Assembly: GCF_014904695.1 (NCBI RefSeq)
Contig: NZ_JACXXN010000013.1
Location: forward strand, 118,987-182,986
Direction of reading: 5' to 3'
From: Nostoc sp. MG11
GTDB taxonomy: Bacteria > Cyanobacteriota > Cyanobacteriia > Cyanobacteriales > Nostocaceae
Length of the DNA: 64,000 nucleotides
The translations under genes and the position numbers were made by a program. Positions within the stretch are counted from its first letter, which is position 1; each line of letters starts with the position of its first letter. Positions 8,375-17,491 of this stretch are shown here, one piece after another. The notes under the pieces were generated by a model. That model ran no database searches and had not been told where the DNA came from. It was given only the letters and a program-made list of their open reading frames with translations.

Positions 8375-10060
8375 ATGCCAGACGTTCGGTTTGATAAATA
8401 TTACCGTTACGAAGACTTGACACGCATTCTGCATGGTTACACTGAAGAATTTCCTCACTTAGTACGCATAGAAAGTATCGGTAAGAGTTATGAAGGACGT
8501 GACATTTGGCTATTAACAGTTACCAACTTCGCCACTGGTGCAGATACAGAAAAACCAGCCCTCTGGGTTGATGGCAACATCCACGCCACTGAACTAGCAC
8601 CGTCGAGTGTTTGCTTATACTTACTGCAAACATTAGTTACAGCTTACGGCACTAACTCAGACATCACCCGTTGCTTGGATACGCGCACCTTCTACATTTG
8701 TCCCCGTGTTAACCCCGATGGTGCTGAGTTGGCACTGGCTGAAAAACCGAAATTTATTCGCTCTGGAACCCGTCCCTATCCCCATGATGATGAACATAAC
8801 GATGGGTTAGTGATGGAAGACATCGATGGCGATGGTCGGATTTTACTCATGCGAATCCCGGATGCTAATGGTGCGTGGAAAATTTGCCCCACCGAGCCAC
8901 GTTTGTTAGTGCGTCGTGAGCCAACAGAAACAGGTGGTCAGTATTACCGCTTATTACCGGAAGGTCGGATAGAAAATTACGACGGGGTTGAAATTCAGAT
9001 TCAGCATTCTAAGGAGGGGCTAGATTTGAACCGGAATTTTCCAGCTTTGTGGCGACAAGAGTCTGAGCAACCGGGGGCTGGGCCTTATCCTACATCTGAA
9101 ACAGAAGTGCGATCGCTTGTAGATTTTATTACAACTCATGCCAATATTACAGGGGCGATCGCTTTCCATACCTTCAGCGGTGTTCTGATCCGCCCCTATA
9201 CTCACCTCTGCGACGAAGAATTACCCGTCAAAGACCTCCGCACCTACCAACGTATTGGTGCAAAAGGCACTGAACTCACAGAATACCCTGCCATTTCCGC
9301 CTTTCATGATTTCCGCTATAATCCCGAAGATATAATTACAGGCACATTCGACGACTGGGCTTATGAATACCAGGGTCTATTTGCCTGGACGGTAGAAGTC
9401 TGGAGTCCTCAACGCCAAGCCGGAATTACCGAGTACAAATACATCGATTGGCAACGGGAACATCCTTTAGAAGATGACTTAAAGTTGCTGCGCTGGAACG
9501 ATGAAAAACTCTCAGGTAAGGGCTATATAGATTGGTATCCCTTCAATCATCCCCAACTCGGTCAAATTGAACTGGGTGGTTGGGATACTATGTACGCTTG
9601 GACAAATCCACCACCAGAGTTTCTGGAGAAGGAAGTTGCCCGCTTCCCTGACTGGCTGGTGTGGCACTTATTAATTTCTCCTTGCTTAGAGATTTACGAA
9701 GCCAGCGTCTCCAAGTTGGGTGATGATACTTATCGGGTGCGGTTGATTATACATAACACAGGCTGGCTACCCACTTACATTACCCAAAAAGCTTTGGAGA
9801 AGAAGCTTGTGCGAGGCTGTATCTGTGAAATTACACTGCCTCCTGGTGCAACTTTAGAAACAGGTAAACCCCTTGAAGAGTTAGGTCAATTAGAAGGACG
9901 TGCCTACAAGCCCTCGGCTCCTACTAGACGGCAGGGCGATTCTACTAATGATCGGGCAAAAGTAGAATGGGTGGTACGTGCGCGCGTGGGTAGCACAGTC
10001 AAACTTTTAGCTCGTCATGAGCGTGCCGGAGTTGTTCGCACAGATCTGACATTCGCGTGA
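8375..10060 (+). CDS. M14 family zinc carboxypeptidase
   Basis: 561 residues from ATG 8375, chosen because a GAGG sits six bases before it; in-frame ATG codons at 8345, 8360 and 8363 are alternatives. Zinc ligands HATE (His70, Glu73) and His265 in AIAFHTFSG are present, and the catalytic Glu341 lies in WTVEVWSP. DLNRNFP near 217 supplies the substrate-carboxylate-binding Asn-Arg pair. No signal peptide is apparent, so the enzyme is probably cytoplasmic. The C-terminal 130 residues, after the catalytic domain, look like an added beta-sandwich (YRVRLIIHNTGWLPTYIT). Natural substrates are unknown; peptides or murein fragments are the usual ones for the family. Confidence 0.87.
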   Translation: MPDVRFDKYYRYEDLTRILHGYTEEFPHLVRIESIGKSYEGRDIWLLTVTNFATGADTEKPALWVDGNIHATELAPSSVCLYLLQTLVTAYGTNSDITRCLDTRTFYICPRVNPDGAELALAEKPKFIRSGTRPYPHDDEHNDGLVMEDIDGDGRILLMRIPDANGAWKICPTEPRLLVRREPTETGGQYYRLLPEGRIENYDGVEIQIQHSKEGLDLNRNFPALWRQESEQPGAGPYPTSETEVRSLVDFITTHANITGAIAFHTFSGVLIRPYTHLCDEELPVKDLRTYQRIGAKGTELTEYPAISAFHDFRYNPEDIITGTFDDWAYEYQGLFAWTVEVWSPQRQAGITEYKYIDWQREHPLEDDLKLLRWNDEKLSGKGYIDWYPFNHPQLGQIELGGWDTMYAWTNPPPEFLEKEVARFPDWLVWHLLISPCLEIYEASVSKLGDDTYRVRLIIHNTGWLPTYITQKALEKKLVRGCICEITLPPGATLETGKPLEELGQLEGRAYKPSAPTRRQGDSTNDRAKVEWVVRARVGSTVKLLARHERAGVVRTDLTFA

Positions 10061-10769
10061 TTTGACTGAAGAAATGATGAAATGTTCCCGGTTTAAAACA
10101 ACTAAATTTGAGAATTCACGTTATGTTGATTCGTACAGCCTATAACTTCTAAAATATTTGATTAATTAGGCTCTAAATTTTCAAGTGCGATCGCTAATTT
10201 ACTGTCTACCAATCCTCAATTTACCATTACAGTCAACTATCTAAAGAGTGAAAAAATGGACTAAAACTCTAGTCATTAGCTAGTTGTGTAATTGGGGTAA
10301 TAGATTCAAAATACTATCTGTGTTGCAATTACGCATATTCCTCTGTGACAATATTACTAAATCTTATGCAGCTCAAGCTTGAGGGCATTAACATTTATCA
10401 GCAACTACAGAGAGACGCCGATCAAATGCCAATCAACTTACTACTAGACCACGATCCAAAATTGGTAAAGTTATGGACTTGTACTAATTTATCTAGGGTT
10501 CTTTAAAAAACTAAACTATCCCAACTCGATTAGGATTACTATATGTAATAAATAGTTGGAGAAATGTTATTAGACGCAAGAGCAGATGACTAGAAGGTCA
10601 AACATTGGGATTTTCAAGAGTTACAGTTCGGATTCTTGGTTTTGATGATGAGGCAAGCCAAATAATCATCTTGATATTTGTGCCCCTCCCTAACCTTGCG
10701 TGTGGTGTTTTTCCATAATCAATCAATACATTTGAGAAATGGCTCTACTTTTTTCTGGAGGAGATTTTC
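10061..10769. other. spacer without a convincing gene
   Basis: This 709-base stretch contains one HIP1-like site and a 46-codon open frame at 10366-10506 (MQLKLEGINIYQQLQRD and so on), which has no ribosome-binding site and no recognisable family; I do not call it a gene. The last part carries the leader of the SLH/FAS1 gene, including a good GGAGGAG ribosome-binding site at about 10757-10763. Confidence 0.5.
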
Positions 10770-12485
10770 ATGTCTAGTTTCTTTCGTTGGTCATCAGCAA
10801 GCGCTCCTTTGCTAGCTTTAGGAGTGATAACTGCTACAGTAGCTCCCATCCTGATTTCTGCCCCAGCTTCGTCTCAAGATACTGTTCCCACTACTCCCAC
10901 TACTCCAACTACTCCAACTACTCCAACTACTCCAACTCCGGTTACACCATCGTCAACTCCAACGGTTAACTTGTCTGATGTTGCCTCAGATTACTGGGCG
11001 ACTCCATTCATTCAAGTTTTGGCTGCAAATAATGTAATTAGTGGCTTTCCTGATGGCACATTTAAGCCGAATCAATCTGTAACTCGTGCTGAATTTGCAG
11101 CGATGATTCAAAAAGCCTTCAGTAACCAAAACCGAATTCGGCAATTGAGTGCAGGTGGTTTTAGAGACGTTCCTGCTAACTATTGGGCTGCTTCTGCAAT
11201 TCAGAATGCCTATGAAACTGGATTCATGGCAGGCTATCCTGATAACTTATTTTTGCCAAATCAAGAAATTCCTAAAGTGCAAGCGATCGTTGCTTTAACG
11301 AATGGCTTGGGTTTGAGCAGTAGCAATGATGCATCAGGTGTTCTCAGTACCTATTATACTGACGCTTCAGCGATCCCAAACTACGCTGTAAATAATGTAG
11401 CAGCCGCAACACAAGCTAATATTGTCGTCAACTATCCAGATGTCAAACAACTCAATCCACAAGTGCCGCTGACTCGTGCTGAAGCAGCGGCATTTTTGTA
11501 TCAAGCTTTAGTTAGACAGGGACGGGTACAACCCATTGCTAGCAATCTTCCAGCTAGTCAGTATATTGTAGGGGCAACTCCTGGCGGCACTCAAGCCGGG
11601 AGCGACATTGTTTCTCTCGCTGCATCCAGTAGTTCTTTTACAAACCTGACTGCTTTACTAAAGTCAGCAGGTCTGGCGGATATTCTACAACAACCTGGCC
11701 CTTATACAGTTTTCGCTCCTACCGATGAAGCATTTGCTGCTATACCTGCTGCAACCCTAGAGCAATTACAGCAACCAGAGAATAGAGAAACATTGATTAA
11801 GATTTTGAGATATCATGTGGTTCCTGGTGCAGTAACAGCTAGTCAACTCTCAGCTGGGGAATTGAAAACCTTTGAAGATAGACCTGTAAATATTCAAATT
11901 GATAGCGCTAGCAATCAAGTTGCGGTAAACGATGCCAGAGTTATCCAGCCAGACATTCAAGCCAGCAATGGTGTAATCCATGCGATTAACCAAGTTCTGA
12001 TACCACCTGATATTAACCTCAGTCAGTTAAATCAAAAGCCAGGAACTACTACTGGAGTTACGCCAGGTAGAACTACCCTTGGTGGCCCTAGCTATGTCGG
12101 GATTGCTGGCAACATTGGTTTAAGCGGTGGCTCAGCTCTAGGCGAAAGTAACTTTGCAGCGATCAGCAAAATTGGTCTGACACGCAATATATCGGTGCGA
12201 CCATCGGCGCTGTTTGGAGACGATACACTGTTTCTAGTTCCCCTGACCTTAGATCTTACTCCACGGATAGCAGATACGGGGGCTGTACCAGCCTTCGCCA
12301 TATCTCCTTACATAGGTGCTGGTGTAGCTGTTGAAATCACTGGCGACACTGAATTTGGTTTACTGCTAAGTGGTGGTGTAGATATTCCTTTAGGTTCTCG
12401 ATTTACGGCAACCGGTTCTGTAAACGCAGCTTTTCTAGATGAAACTGATGTCGGGCTACTATTAGGAGTTGGCTTCAACTTTTAA
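10770..12485 (+). CDS. surface protein with three SLH domains, one FAS1 domain and a C-terminal barrel-like region
   Basis: 571 residues with a strong GGAGGAG before the ATG. Order: signal peptide (about 1-35, ending APASSQ); a short Thr-Pro linker of TTP repeats (about 39-57); SLH domains at about 66-110, 130-175 and 193-245, each with the W-A and TRAE-type signatures; a fasciclin (FAS1) domain at about 277-410 (TVFAPTDEAFAAIPA, then LRYHVVPGAV, then NGVIHAINQVLIP); and a glycine-rich beta region at about 440-571 that ends in phenylalanine. SLH domains bind peptidoglycan or its polymers and FAS1 is an adhesion module. The alternating C-terminal strands with a terminal Phe suggest an outer-membrane barrel, which is inference. 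It is probably an envelope-tethering or adhesion protein. Confidence 0.85.
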   Translation: MSSFFRWSSASAPLLALGVITATVAPILISAPASSQDTVPTTPTTPTTPTTPTTPTPVTPSSTPTVNLSDVASDYWATPFIQVLAANNVISGFPDGTFKPNQSVTRAEFAAMIQKAFSNQNRIRQLSAGGFRDVPANYWAASAIQNAYETGFMAGYPDNLFLPNQEIPKVQAIVALTNGLGLSSSNDASGVLSTYYTDASAIPNYAVNNVAAATQANIVVNYPDVKQLNPQVPLTRAEAAAFLYQALVRQGRVQPIASNLPASQYIVGATPGGTQAGSDIVSLAASSSSFTNLTALLKSAGLADILQQPGPYTVFAPTDEAFAAIPAATLEQLQQPENRETLIKILRYHVVPGAVTASQLSAGELKTFEDRPVNIQIDSASNQVAVNDARVIQPDIQASNGVIHAINQVLIPPDINLSQLNQKPGTTTGVTPGRTTLGGPSYVGIAGNIGLSGGSALGESNFAAISKIGLTRNISVRPSALFGDDTLFLVPLTLDLTPRIADTGAVPAFAISPYIGAGVAVEITGDTEFGLLLSGGVDIPLGSRFTATGSVNAAFLDETDVGLLLGVGFNF

Positions 12486-12490
12486 GCATC

Positions 12491-12613
12491 AGCCTTTTCA
12501 AGGTGAGTAGAAATCCCCAAATTGGGCTTTTCACCTTTGTGTCTTAGTAGTTCAAAAATCAATTTTTTAACCACTAAGACACTAAGAAAAATACATTACA
12601 CCTTGAAAAGGCT
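12491..12613. repeat. nested inverted-repeat element between convergent genes
   Basis: Perfect 15-base inverted ends (AGCCTTTTCAAGGTG at 12491-12505 and its complement at 12599-12613) flank a second inverted repeat (GTGTCTTAGTAGTT near 12539 against AACCACTAAGACAC near 12569). The inner arm belongs to the same AACCACTAAGACAC family seen at 320-366. It fills the space between two converging genes and could act as a bidirectional terminator; equally it may be a small non-autonomous element. Confidence 0.7.
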
Positions 12614-12620
12614 AGTTCTA

Positions 12621-13286
12621 CTAGCGTCGCTTGAGCGCTAATGTTAGTCCATCTGCAATGGGGACGAGGGAAAGAGTTATTCGTTCATCGTGGTGTAGCT
12701 TCTCATTCAGGGCGCGGATAGATTGAGTACTTTTGTCTTGAATTTGCGGGTTAGCAACTTGTCCAGACCATAAAACATTATCAATAGCAATTAATCCACC
12801 TGGACGCACTAATTGCAGAGATCGCTCATAATATCCATCATAATTTTCTTTATCGGCATCAATAAAAGCAAAATCAAATGTCTCAGCTTGCCCAGTTGCC
12901 AAGAGCTGATCTAAAGTTTCCAAAGCTGGTGCTAATCGGAGATCTATTTTATGAGCGACCCCTGCTTGCTGCCAATATCGTCGTGCGATCGCAGTAAATT
13001 CTTCACTCACATCACAAGCAATAATTTGGGCATCAGCAGGTAAGGCCAACGCTACACAGAGTGAGCTATAACCCGTAAAAACTCCAACTTCCAGAGTTTT
13101 TTTTGCTCCAATTAGCTGCACCAACAGAGCCATAAATTGCCCTTGTTCTGGTGATATCTGCATTCCGCTGCTGGGATGGCTGGCTGTTTCTTGACGTAAC
13201 TTTTGGAGAATCTCCGGCTCTCGTAACGAAGCGGATAAAAGGTAATTGTAGAGTTTGTTATCAAGACCAATAGTCTGTTTTGGCAT
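12621..13286 (-). CDS. class I SAM-dependent O-methyltransferase
   Basis: 221 residues in the caffeoyl-CoA/catechol O-methyltransferase family. SAM-binding motif I is LEVGVFTGYSS near 81, then ACDVSEEFTAIARRYW, and the metal-site signature FIDADKENYDGYYE near 147; AIDNVLWSGQV near 171 is also typical. These enzymes methylate vicinal hydroxyls with a divalent metal. Length is normal for bacterial and plant members. The natural acceptor is not predictable. Starts at ATG 13286. It is transcribed away from the lipoprotein gene at 13351 across a 64-base divergent spacer. Confidence 0.88.
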   Translation of the reverse strand: MPKQTIGLDNKLYNYLLSASLREPEILQKLRQETASHPSSGMQISPEQGQFMALLVQLIGAKKTLEVGVFTGYSSLCVALALPADAQIIACDVSEEFTAIARRYWQQAGVAHKIDLRLAPALETLDQLLATGQAETFDFAFIDADKENYDGYYERSLQLVRPGGLIAIDNVLWSGQVANPQIQDKSTQSIRALNEKLHHDERITLSLVPIADGLTLALKRR

Positions 13287-13350
13287 GGTAGATGAGAGAA
13301 TTTAAGGCATTTACCGCTATACTAACGCTGGAAAGTTTATCAAAAATTAC

Positions 13351-13758
13351 ATGGTGCGGTTGATTTTGACAGCAATGTTGCTAGTGTTATTGACAGCTTG
13401 TGGCAGTATTGGACTGCTGCCAACTAGCGAGTTAGTACAAAAAGCGATCGCACTTGAGCTAAAGCAAACTCAACAAAAACTTAACCAACAGCTAGATCTA
13501 GATTTCCAAAGTTTTGAAATCAAGCATCTATCAATTACCCAAGAACAACCCCTGACTATTGAAAATTTACCAGCTTTTCGCGTTCGGGGCAGCTATGACT
13601 TAATTGTCAAGCTACCAAAACGAAGCTTAACGCAACCACAAAAACCCTTTGAAGTTTACCTGCAAATTCAGCAAGAAGGCAAAACTTGGCGATTGCTGCT
13701 TCCAGAAAAAGGAAGCAAAAATACACAATCGACTTGGCGTAGCTATTTAATTCAATGA
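13351..13758 (+). CDS. small lipoprotein
   Basis: 135 residues. A short positively charged start and hydrophobic stretch end in a lipobox LTAC at Cys17 (MVRLILTAMLLVLLTACGS), so the mature protein should be lipid-anchored on the outer face of the inner membrane or in the outer membrane. The mature part begins with an amphipathic helix (LVQKAIALELKQTQQKLNQQL) and continues as antiparallel strands (FRVRGSYDLIVKL, then FEVYLQIQQEGKTWRLLLP). I do not recognise a characterised family. Confidence 0.7.
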   Translation: MVRLILTAMLLVLLTACGSIGLLPTSELVQKAIALELKQTQQKLNQQLDLDFQSFEIKHLSITQEQPLTIENLPAFRVRGSYDLIVKLPKRSLTQPQKPFEVYLQIQQEGKTWRLLLPEKGSKNTQSTWRSYLIQ

Positions 13759-13900
13759 AGAGTTACAAATGGTCGAAGCCTGTAATAACGACACCAAGTA
13801 TGTTGTTATGTGCAACTAGAAAAACCATCACAACTATATCTGTATAACTACGAACTCGCAGCCATGATCGAGGTAATAGTTTCACCAGAGATATAGCAAA

Positions 13901-14674
13901 ATGTATATTAACTTTTTCATCAGTTCCATTGCTGGAATTGTGGTTGTAGTACTGGCAGCTTTTGGCTTACTGCAATGGTTGCACATACCTGCTGGTAATT
14001 TTCTCGATTGGGTGATTGGTGGTGCAAGTTTTTGGTGGTTGTTGGTAATTGTTACTGTACCGTGGAATGTGCATTTCCAAGCCAAAGAAGTTTTAGCAGA
14101 AGCAGCACAGTCGGCTGAGAAAGGAATTCCCGTTGATGATAAACAAGAGAAATACGTCAAACTGTTAGCAAAGCGATCGCTCTGGGTTGCCATTGGTTTA
14201 CACTTATTCTCAGCCATTGGTCTTTATACTCTTGCGGCCACTGGTATTAGTACCGTGGGATATATAAGTTCCGGTGCAGCTTTATTATTGACTATCCTAC
14301 GTCCAGCTATCCGTGCTTATGAATATTTATATGCACGCTTGACAATGATTCGCCAAGAATGGAAGTATCCCCGCGAAGATATTATCGAACTGCGCGATCG
14401 CTTTAATTCTTTAGAAGACAAAGTTCGGCAAATAGAAGACCAACTTAATCCTGAACAACCCTATTCTTTGCCAGCAACTCAACAACGTTTCGCCGAAGAA
14501 ACTCGCAGAGACTTAGCTCGGATTGCCGCTAATTTAGAAGAGTTACGGGCTACAAATCAAACTGAACATGAACGTTTGGCAAGAGAAGTCAGAAATGCGA
14601 TCGCCCAACTTTCAACTGACGGGCAATTTCTTGATCATGTCCGCGAAATTATTCGATTTTTTAAATCAGCCTAA
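13901..14674 (+). CDS. membrane protein with cytoplasmic coiled-coil tail
   Basis: 257 residues. Four hydrophobic segments (about 3-25, 35-55, 92-112 and 116-135) are followed by a long, charged C-terminal part with coiled-coil character (DRFNSLEDKVRQIEDQL, then RRDLARIAANLEEL, then HERLAREVRNAIAQL). The layout resembles a membrane-anchored scaffold. I do not recognise a family with a known function. ATG 13901 is preceded by AGAG at 13888-13891, a weak ribosome-binding site. No partner gene is adjacent. Confidence 0.65.
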   Translation: MYINFFISSIAGIVVVVLAAFGLLQWLHIPAGNFLDWVIGGASFWWLLVIVTVPWNVHFQAKEVLAEAAQSAEKGIPVDDKQEKYVKLLAKRSLWVAIGLHLFSAIGLYTLAATGISTVGYISSGAALLLTILRPAIRAYEYLYARLTMIRQEWKYPREDIIELRDRFNSLEDKVRQIEDQLNPEQPYSLPATQQRFAEETRRDLARIAANLEELRATNQTEHERLAREVRNAIAQLSTDGQFLDHVREIIRFFKSA

Positions 14675-14868
14675 TTATTGCTAAGTAAATGTTGGGTTTA
14701 ATTGCTCAACCTAATCTACAGAGATCAGCGATCGCTAGTCATAATACTATTTACAACGATCTTCAGCACAATAGAAAATCCCCAGTAAAATAAAAGCGAT
14801 CGCTTCATTTGTAATGATCACTAATCATCTTGGTAAATTTGCAAAATTGGGATGCTCCTCCCAAATTT

Positions 14869-15270
14869 CTACATAAACACACCAGGATCAACTTGAAAAA
14901 AATCTCCTAAAGCCTTGGCTTGTGCTTTACTAATTTCTCGCTGACCATTCACAACTTCTGAAACAACATTTTGAGAACCAATAATATATACTAAATCTGA
15001 CTCTTTAGTATTATTTTGCTCCATTAAAAAAAGTAACATCGAATGAGGTGTAGAAGCTGAACCAGGTGAATAATATTCTTGTTCAAATTTTTCAATTAAA
15101 GTAATTAGTAAATCATAAAGTTCATTTTCTTCAAGACTTCGATTTACGCAATGCATTAGCTGTTCTACAATAACTAATGCTCTCTCATTTTCTTCTTCAT
15201 TTCTAATTACTTTTGGTTGATATTTAACTAATAATTCTTTATATTTATCTTGATTAAAAATAAGGGTCAT
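14869..15270 (-). CDS. higA: HigA-type antitoxin
   Basis: 133 residues from ATG 15270, preceded by an AGGAAGG ribosome-binding site; a longer frame reaches 15312 but lies inside the toxin gene. The N-terminal two thirds is a helical region that would neutralise the toxin. The C-terminal third is a helix-turn-helix: LLFLMEQNNTKESDLVYIIGS, then VSEVVNGQREISKAQAKALGDFF. HigA proteins bind HigB and repress their own operon. The gene overlaps the end of the toxin gene by 17 bases, the toxin-first order typical of higBA. AT-rich composition suggests a mobile module. Confidence 0.82.
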   Translation of the reverse strand: MTLIFNQDKYKELLVKYQPKVIRNEEENERALVIVEQLMHCVNRSLEENELYDLLITLIEKFEQEYYSPGSASTPHSMLLFLMEQNNTKESDLVYIIGSQNVVSEVVNGQREISKAQAKALGDFFQVDPGVFM

Positions 15271-15553
15271 TTTTCCAGCCTTCCTTATCATACTCAGCAT
15301 GGGTAAGGACATATTTAATATAAATCAACTGCTTCTCATAATCTATACTTACAATCAGACGATATTTATTACCTTTAATGTTGAATACAGTAAAATTACC
15401 AACTGCTTCTGCTTTGGGAAAAATAGATTGCACCTCAACCAAATTCGACCAATTTGCTTTTGTTGCAATTTTATACCAGTTATCAAGAACATCATGACAA
15501 TCAACGTGCTTTTCGCTATATTCTTTTAAACGTCGGTAGCTGATAACATGCAT
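15254..15553 (-). CDS. higB: HigB-type mRNA interferase toxin
   Basis: 99 residues with the HigB/RelE-like order: MHVISYRRLKEY start, LDNWYKIATKANWSNLVEVQSIFPKAEAVGN, FNIKGNKYRLIVSIDYEKQLIYIKYVLTHAEYDK. The basic strand KGNKYRLIV and the HAEYD motif are the usual landmarks of the family. HigB cuts mRNA on the ribosome. It is the first gene of the pair and is followed by the overlapping antitoxin. Both reading frames are intact, unlike the two vapBC loci in this window. Confidence 0.85.
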   Translation of the reverse strand: MHVISYRRLKEYSEKHVDCHDVLDNWYKIATKANWSNLVEVQSIFPKAEAVGNFTVFNIKGNKYRLIVSIDYEKQLIYIKYVLTHAEYDKEGWKNDPYF

Positions 15554-15888
15554 TTTTCACTATCAAGTATAACTCAAACCTAGTTTTTGTTATGAGAACT
15601 AAACTTCAAGGTATTGGTATCACCAAAGTTCAATAGTTTGCTTTCATCTGGTGAAGGAAAGAGGAATTAAAATAAATCACCAATGGATTCAGATAGACCA
15701 AAATAGTAGTGTTTTCATCCCCGTGAGGGAAGTGATTTGAAAAAACTGCAAAGGACGCATAGACACGTAGACGTAAAGCGGCTTCCCGTTCGCGTAGCGT
15801 CTGTACTAGAAGAAGGGTAGGACACGTTCGCGTTAGCGAGTCTTGTCTGCGACACGCTACGAGTAGCTTGTTAAGAGTAGGGGTACGT
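15554..15888. repeat. spacer with palindromic GCGTAGCGTCT-type repeats
   Basis: No gene is visible in this 335-base spacer. Between about 15769 and 15872 it carries GC-rich inverted repeat fragments: AGACG with a downstream CGTCT around GCGGCTTCCCGTTCGCGTAG, then GACACGTTCGCGTTAGCGAG and GACACGCTACGAG. Similar GCGTAGCGT pieces occur near 28810 and 19741. These match the look of dispersed cyanobacterial palindromic repeats. Confidence 0.55.
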
Positions 15889-16344
15889 TTAATAAGCAGA
15901 CCTAGCTAACCAATAGATAGTTATGCCTAAAGCCGACCCAGCAATTACTTGAACTGGTGTATGTCCTAGTAATTCCTTGAGACGGTCTTGGCTAAAGTCT
16001 GGTTTTTCATGAAATAACTCATCAATCATTTGATTGAGAATACGAGCTTGCTTACCAGCAGCTTGGCGTACTCCCGCGGCATCATACATGACGATGATGG
16101 CAAAAATTGTCGCAACAGCAAAATCAGGAGATGCCCAACCAAGTGTTTGCCCTACACCAGCTGCAAGAGCTGTAACCAGAGCAGAATGGGCACTGGGCAT
16201 ACCTCCAGTTGTCACTAAAACACGCACATTCAGTTTGCGATGTTGGACTATCTCGATTATGAGCTTCAATGCTTGAGCAATTAAACAAGCTATCAGAGCA
16301 ACCATTAGCACCCGGTTGTCTAAGATGTCGCCTATGTCCTGCAT
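15889..16344 (-). CDS. DUF212 (divergent PAP2-like) membrane protein
   Basis: 151 residues in the DUF212 family, a divergent relative of PAP2 acid phosphatases and vanadium haloperoxidases. The signature TTGGMPSAHSALVTALAAGVG is near 46 and MYDAAGVRQAAGKQA near 86, with four to five membrane-spanning stretches and a C-terminal VIAGSALGITIYW. Homologues are widespread in bacteria and plant plastids; enzymatic activity has not been proven to my knowledge. It lies downstream of crtE on the same strand, 89 bases apart, and may be co-transcribed. Confidence 0.85.
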   Translation of the reverse strand: MQDIGDILDNRVLMVALIACLIAQALKLIIEIVQHRKLNVRVLVTTGGMPSAHSALVTALAAGVGQTLGWASPDFAVATIFAIIVMYDAAGVRQAAGKQARILNQMIDELFHEKPDFSQDRLKELLGHTPVQVIAGSALGITIYWLARSAY

Positions 16345-16433
16345 GGTATTTTGGTTAGGTTAGTAAAATTAGCAGCGGTTGTTAATTGAAGAAACATTTT
16401 GATGCAACCCAGATGCCAAAATCCAAAATTGAC

Positions 16434-17363
16434 CTAGTGATTGCGACTGGTAATATAGTGAGCGATCGCCACCATTGGCTCGGCTCGTTCCTTAAATGGT
16501 TCTAATTCTGCACAAGCTGCTTTAACTAGCTCTTGGGCTTTTAAACGGGATTCCTCAAGTCCCCAAAGGCTGGGATACGTCACTTTTTTAGCTCTTTGGT
16601 CTTTGCCAGCAGTTTTACCTAATTGCTCTTGAGTAGCAGTGACATCCAAAATATCATCTATAATCTGGAAGGCTAATCCAATATTCTGAGCATAACGAGT
16701 CAATCGTTGCACATCTTCAGATGAGGCTCCGGCTAAAATCCCGCCACAAACAACACAAGCTTCTAACAGTGCAGCTGTTTTGTGTTTATGAATGAAATTC
16801 AGCGTTTCTAGGGAAATATTTGACTTGCCTTCTGATTCTAAATCAACTACTTGACCGCCGACCAAGCCAGCAGCGCCTAGCGCCCTTCCCAGACGAGCAA
16901 CTACCTGTAAAACTCTTGCTCTGTCAACGGTTTGGGGGGTTTGAGTGGCGACAAACTCAAAAGCTAAAGCTAACAAGCCATCCCCAGCCAAAATCGCCAC
17001 ATCGTCGCCATATACCTTATGATTTGTCAGCTTCCCGCGACGGTAATCATCATTATCCATCGCTGGGAGGTCGTCATGAATCAACGACATTGTGTGGATC
17101 ATCTCCACAGCACAGGCTGTTGGCATCGCCATTTCGATTGTGCCACCAATCATTTCACAGGTAGCAAGGCAGAGTATAGGACGTACACGCTTACCTCCAG
17201 CTAATAACGAGTAGCGCATCGATTCATAAATCTTTTCTGGATAAACGATGGGGATCGCTTGATCCAAAGCAGTATCACAGAGCTTTTGTCGCTTTTTAAG
17301 ATAGAGTGCTAAGTTAAACGTGGCTTCCTCTGGTGTCTTGTAAACGTTATCTGTTGCTACCAT
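16434..17363 (-). CDS. crtE: geranylgeranyl diphosphate synthase
   Basis: 309 residues. First aspartate-rich motif DDLPAMDND in [18 protein letters not shown] near 96 and second motif QIIDDILD near 230, with GGKRVRP near 56 binding isopentenyl diphosphate. The enzyme extends farnesyl diphosphate to C20, the precursor for carotenoids, the phytyl tail of chlorophyll and phylloquinone. Members of this clade are encoded in all cyanobacteria. The ATG at 17363 gives a normal length. The next gene on the strand is DUF212. folD lies upstream on the same strand, 128 bases away. Confidence 0.93.
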   Translation of the reverse strand: MVATDNVYKTPEEATFNLALYLKKRQKLCDTALDQAIPIVYPEKIYESMRYSLLAGGKRVRPILCLATCEMIGGTIEMAMPTACAVEMIHTMSLIHDDLPAMDNDDYRRGKLTNHKVYGDDVAILAGDGLLALAFEFVATQTPQTVDRARVLQVVARLGRALGAAGLVGGQVVDLESEGKSNISLETLNFIHKHKTAALLEACVVCGGILAGASSEDVQRLTRYAQNIGLAFQIIDDILDVTATQEQLGKTAGKDQRAKKVTYPSLWGLEESRLKAQELVKAACAELEPFKERAEPMVAIAHYITSRNH

Positions 17364-17491
17364 TCTTAAATCCCTGACATTTTAGAATTTTTGTCTTATA
17401 CGTCACAATTTTAAGGTACTGTGGTGCTGAGAAAGTGAGGAGTTAAAGATAACTCTTTGTCTCCTGTCTGCTAACTCTTGACCACTCCTAA

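Noticed and set aside
10366..10506. 46-codon open frame in the spacer before the SLH/FAS1 gene
   Set aside because: No ribosome-binding site, no similarity I recognise and no neighbour context; chance is the simpler explanation.
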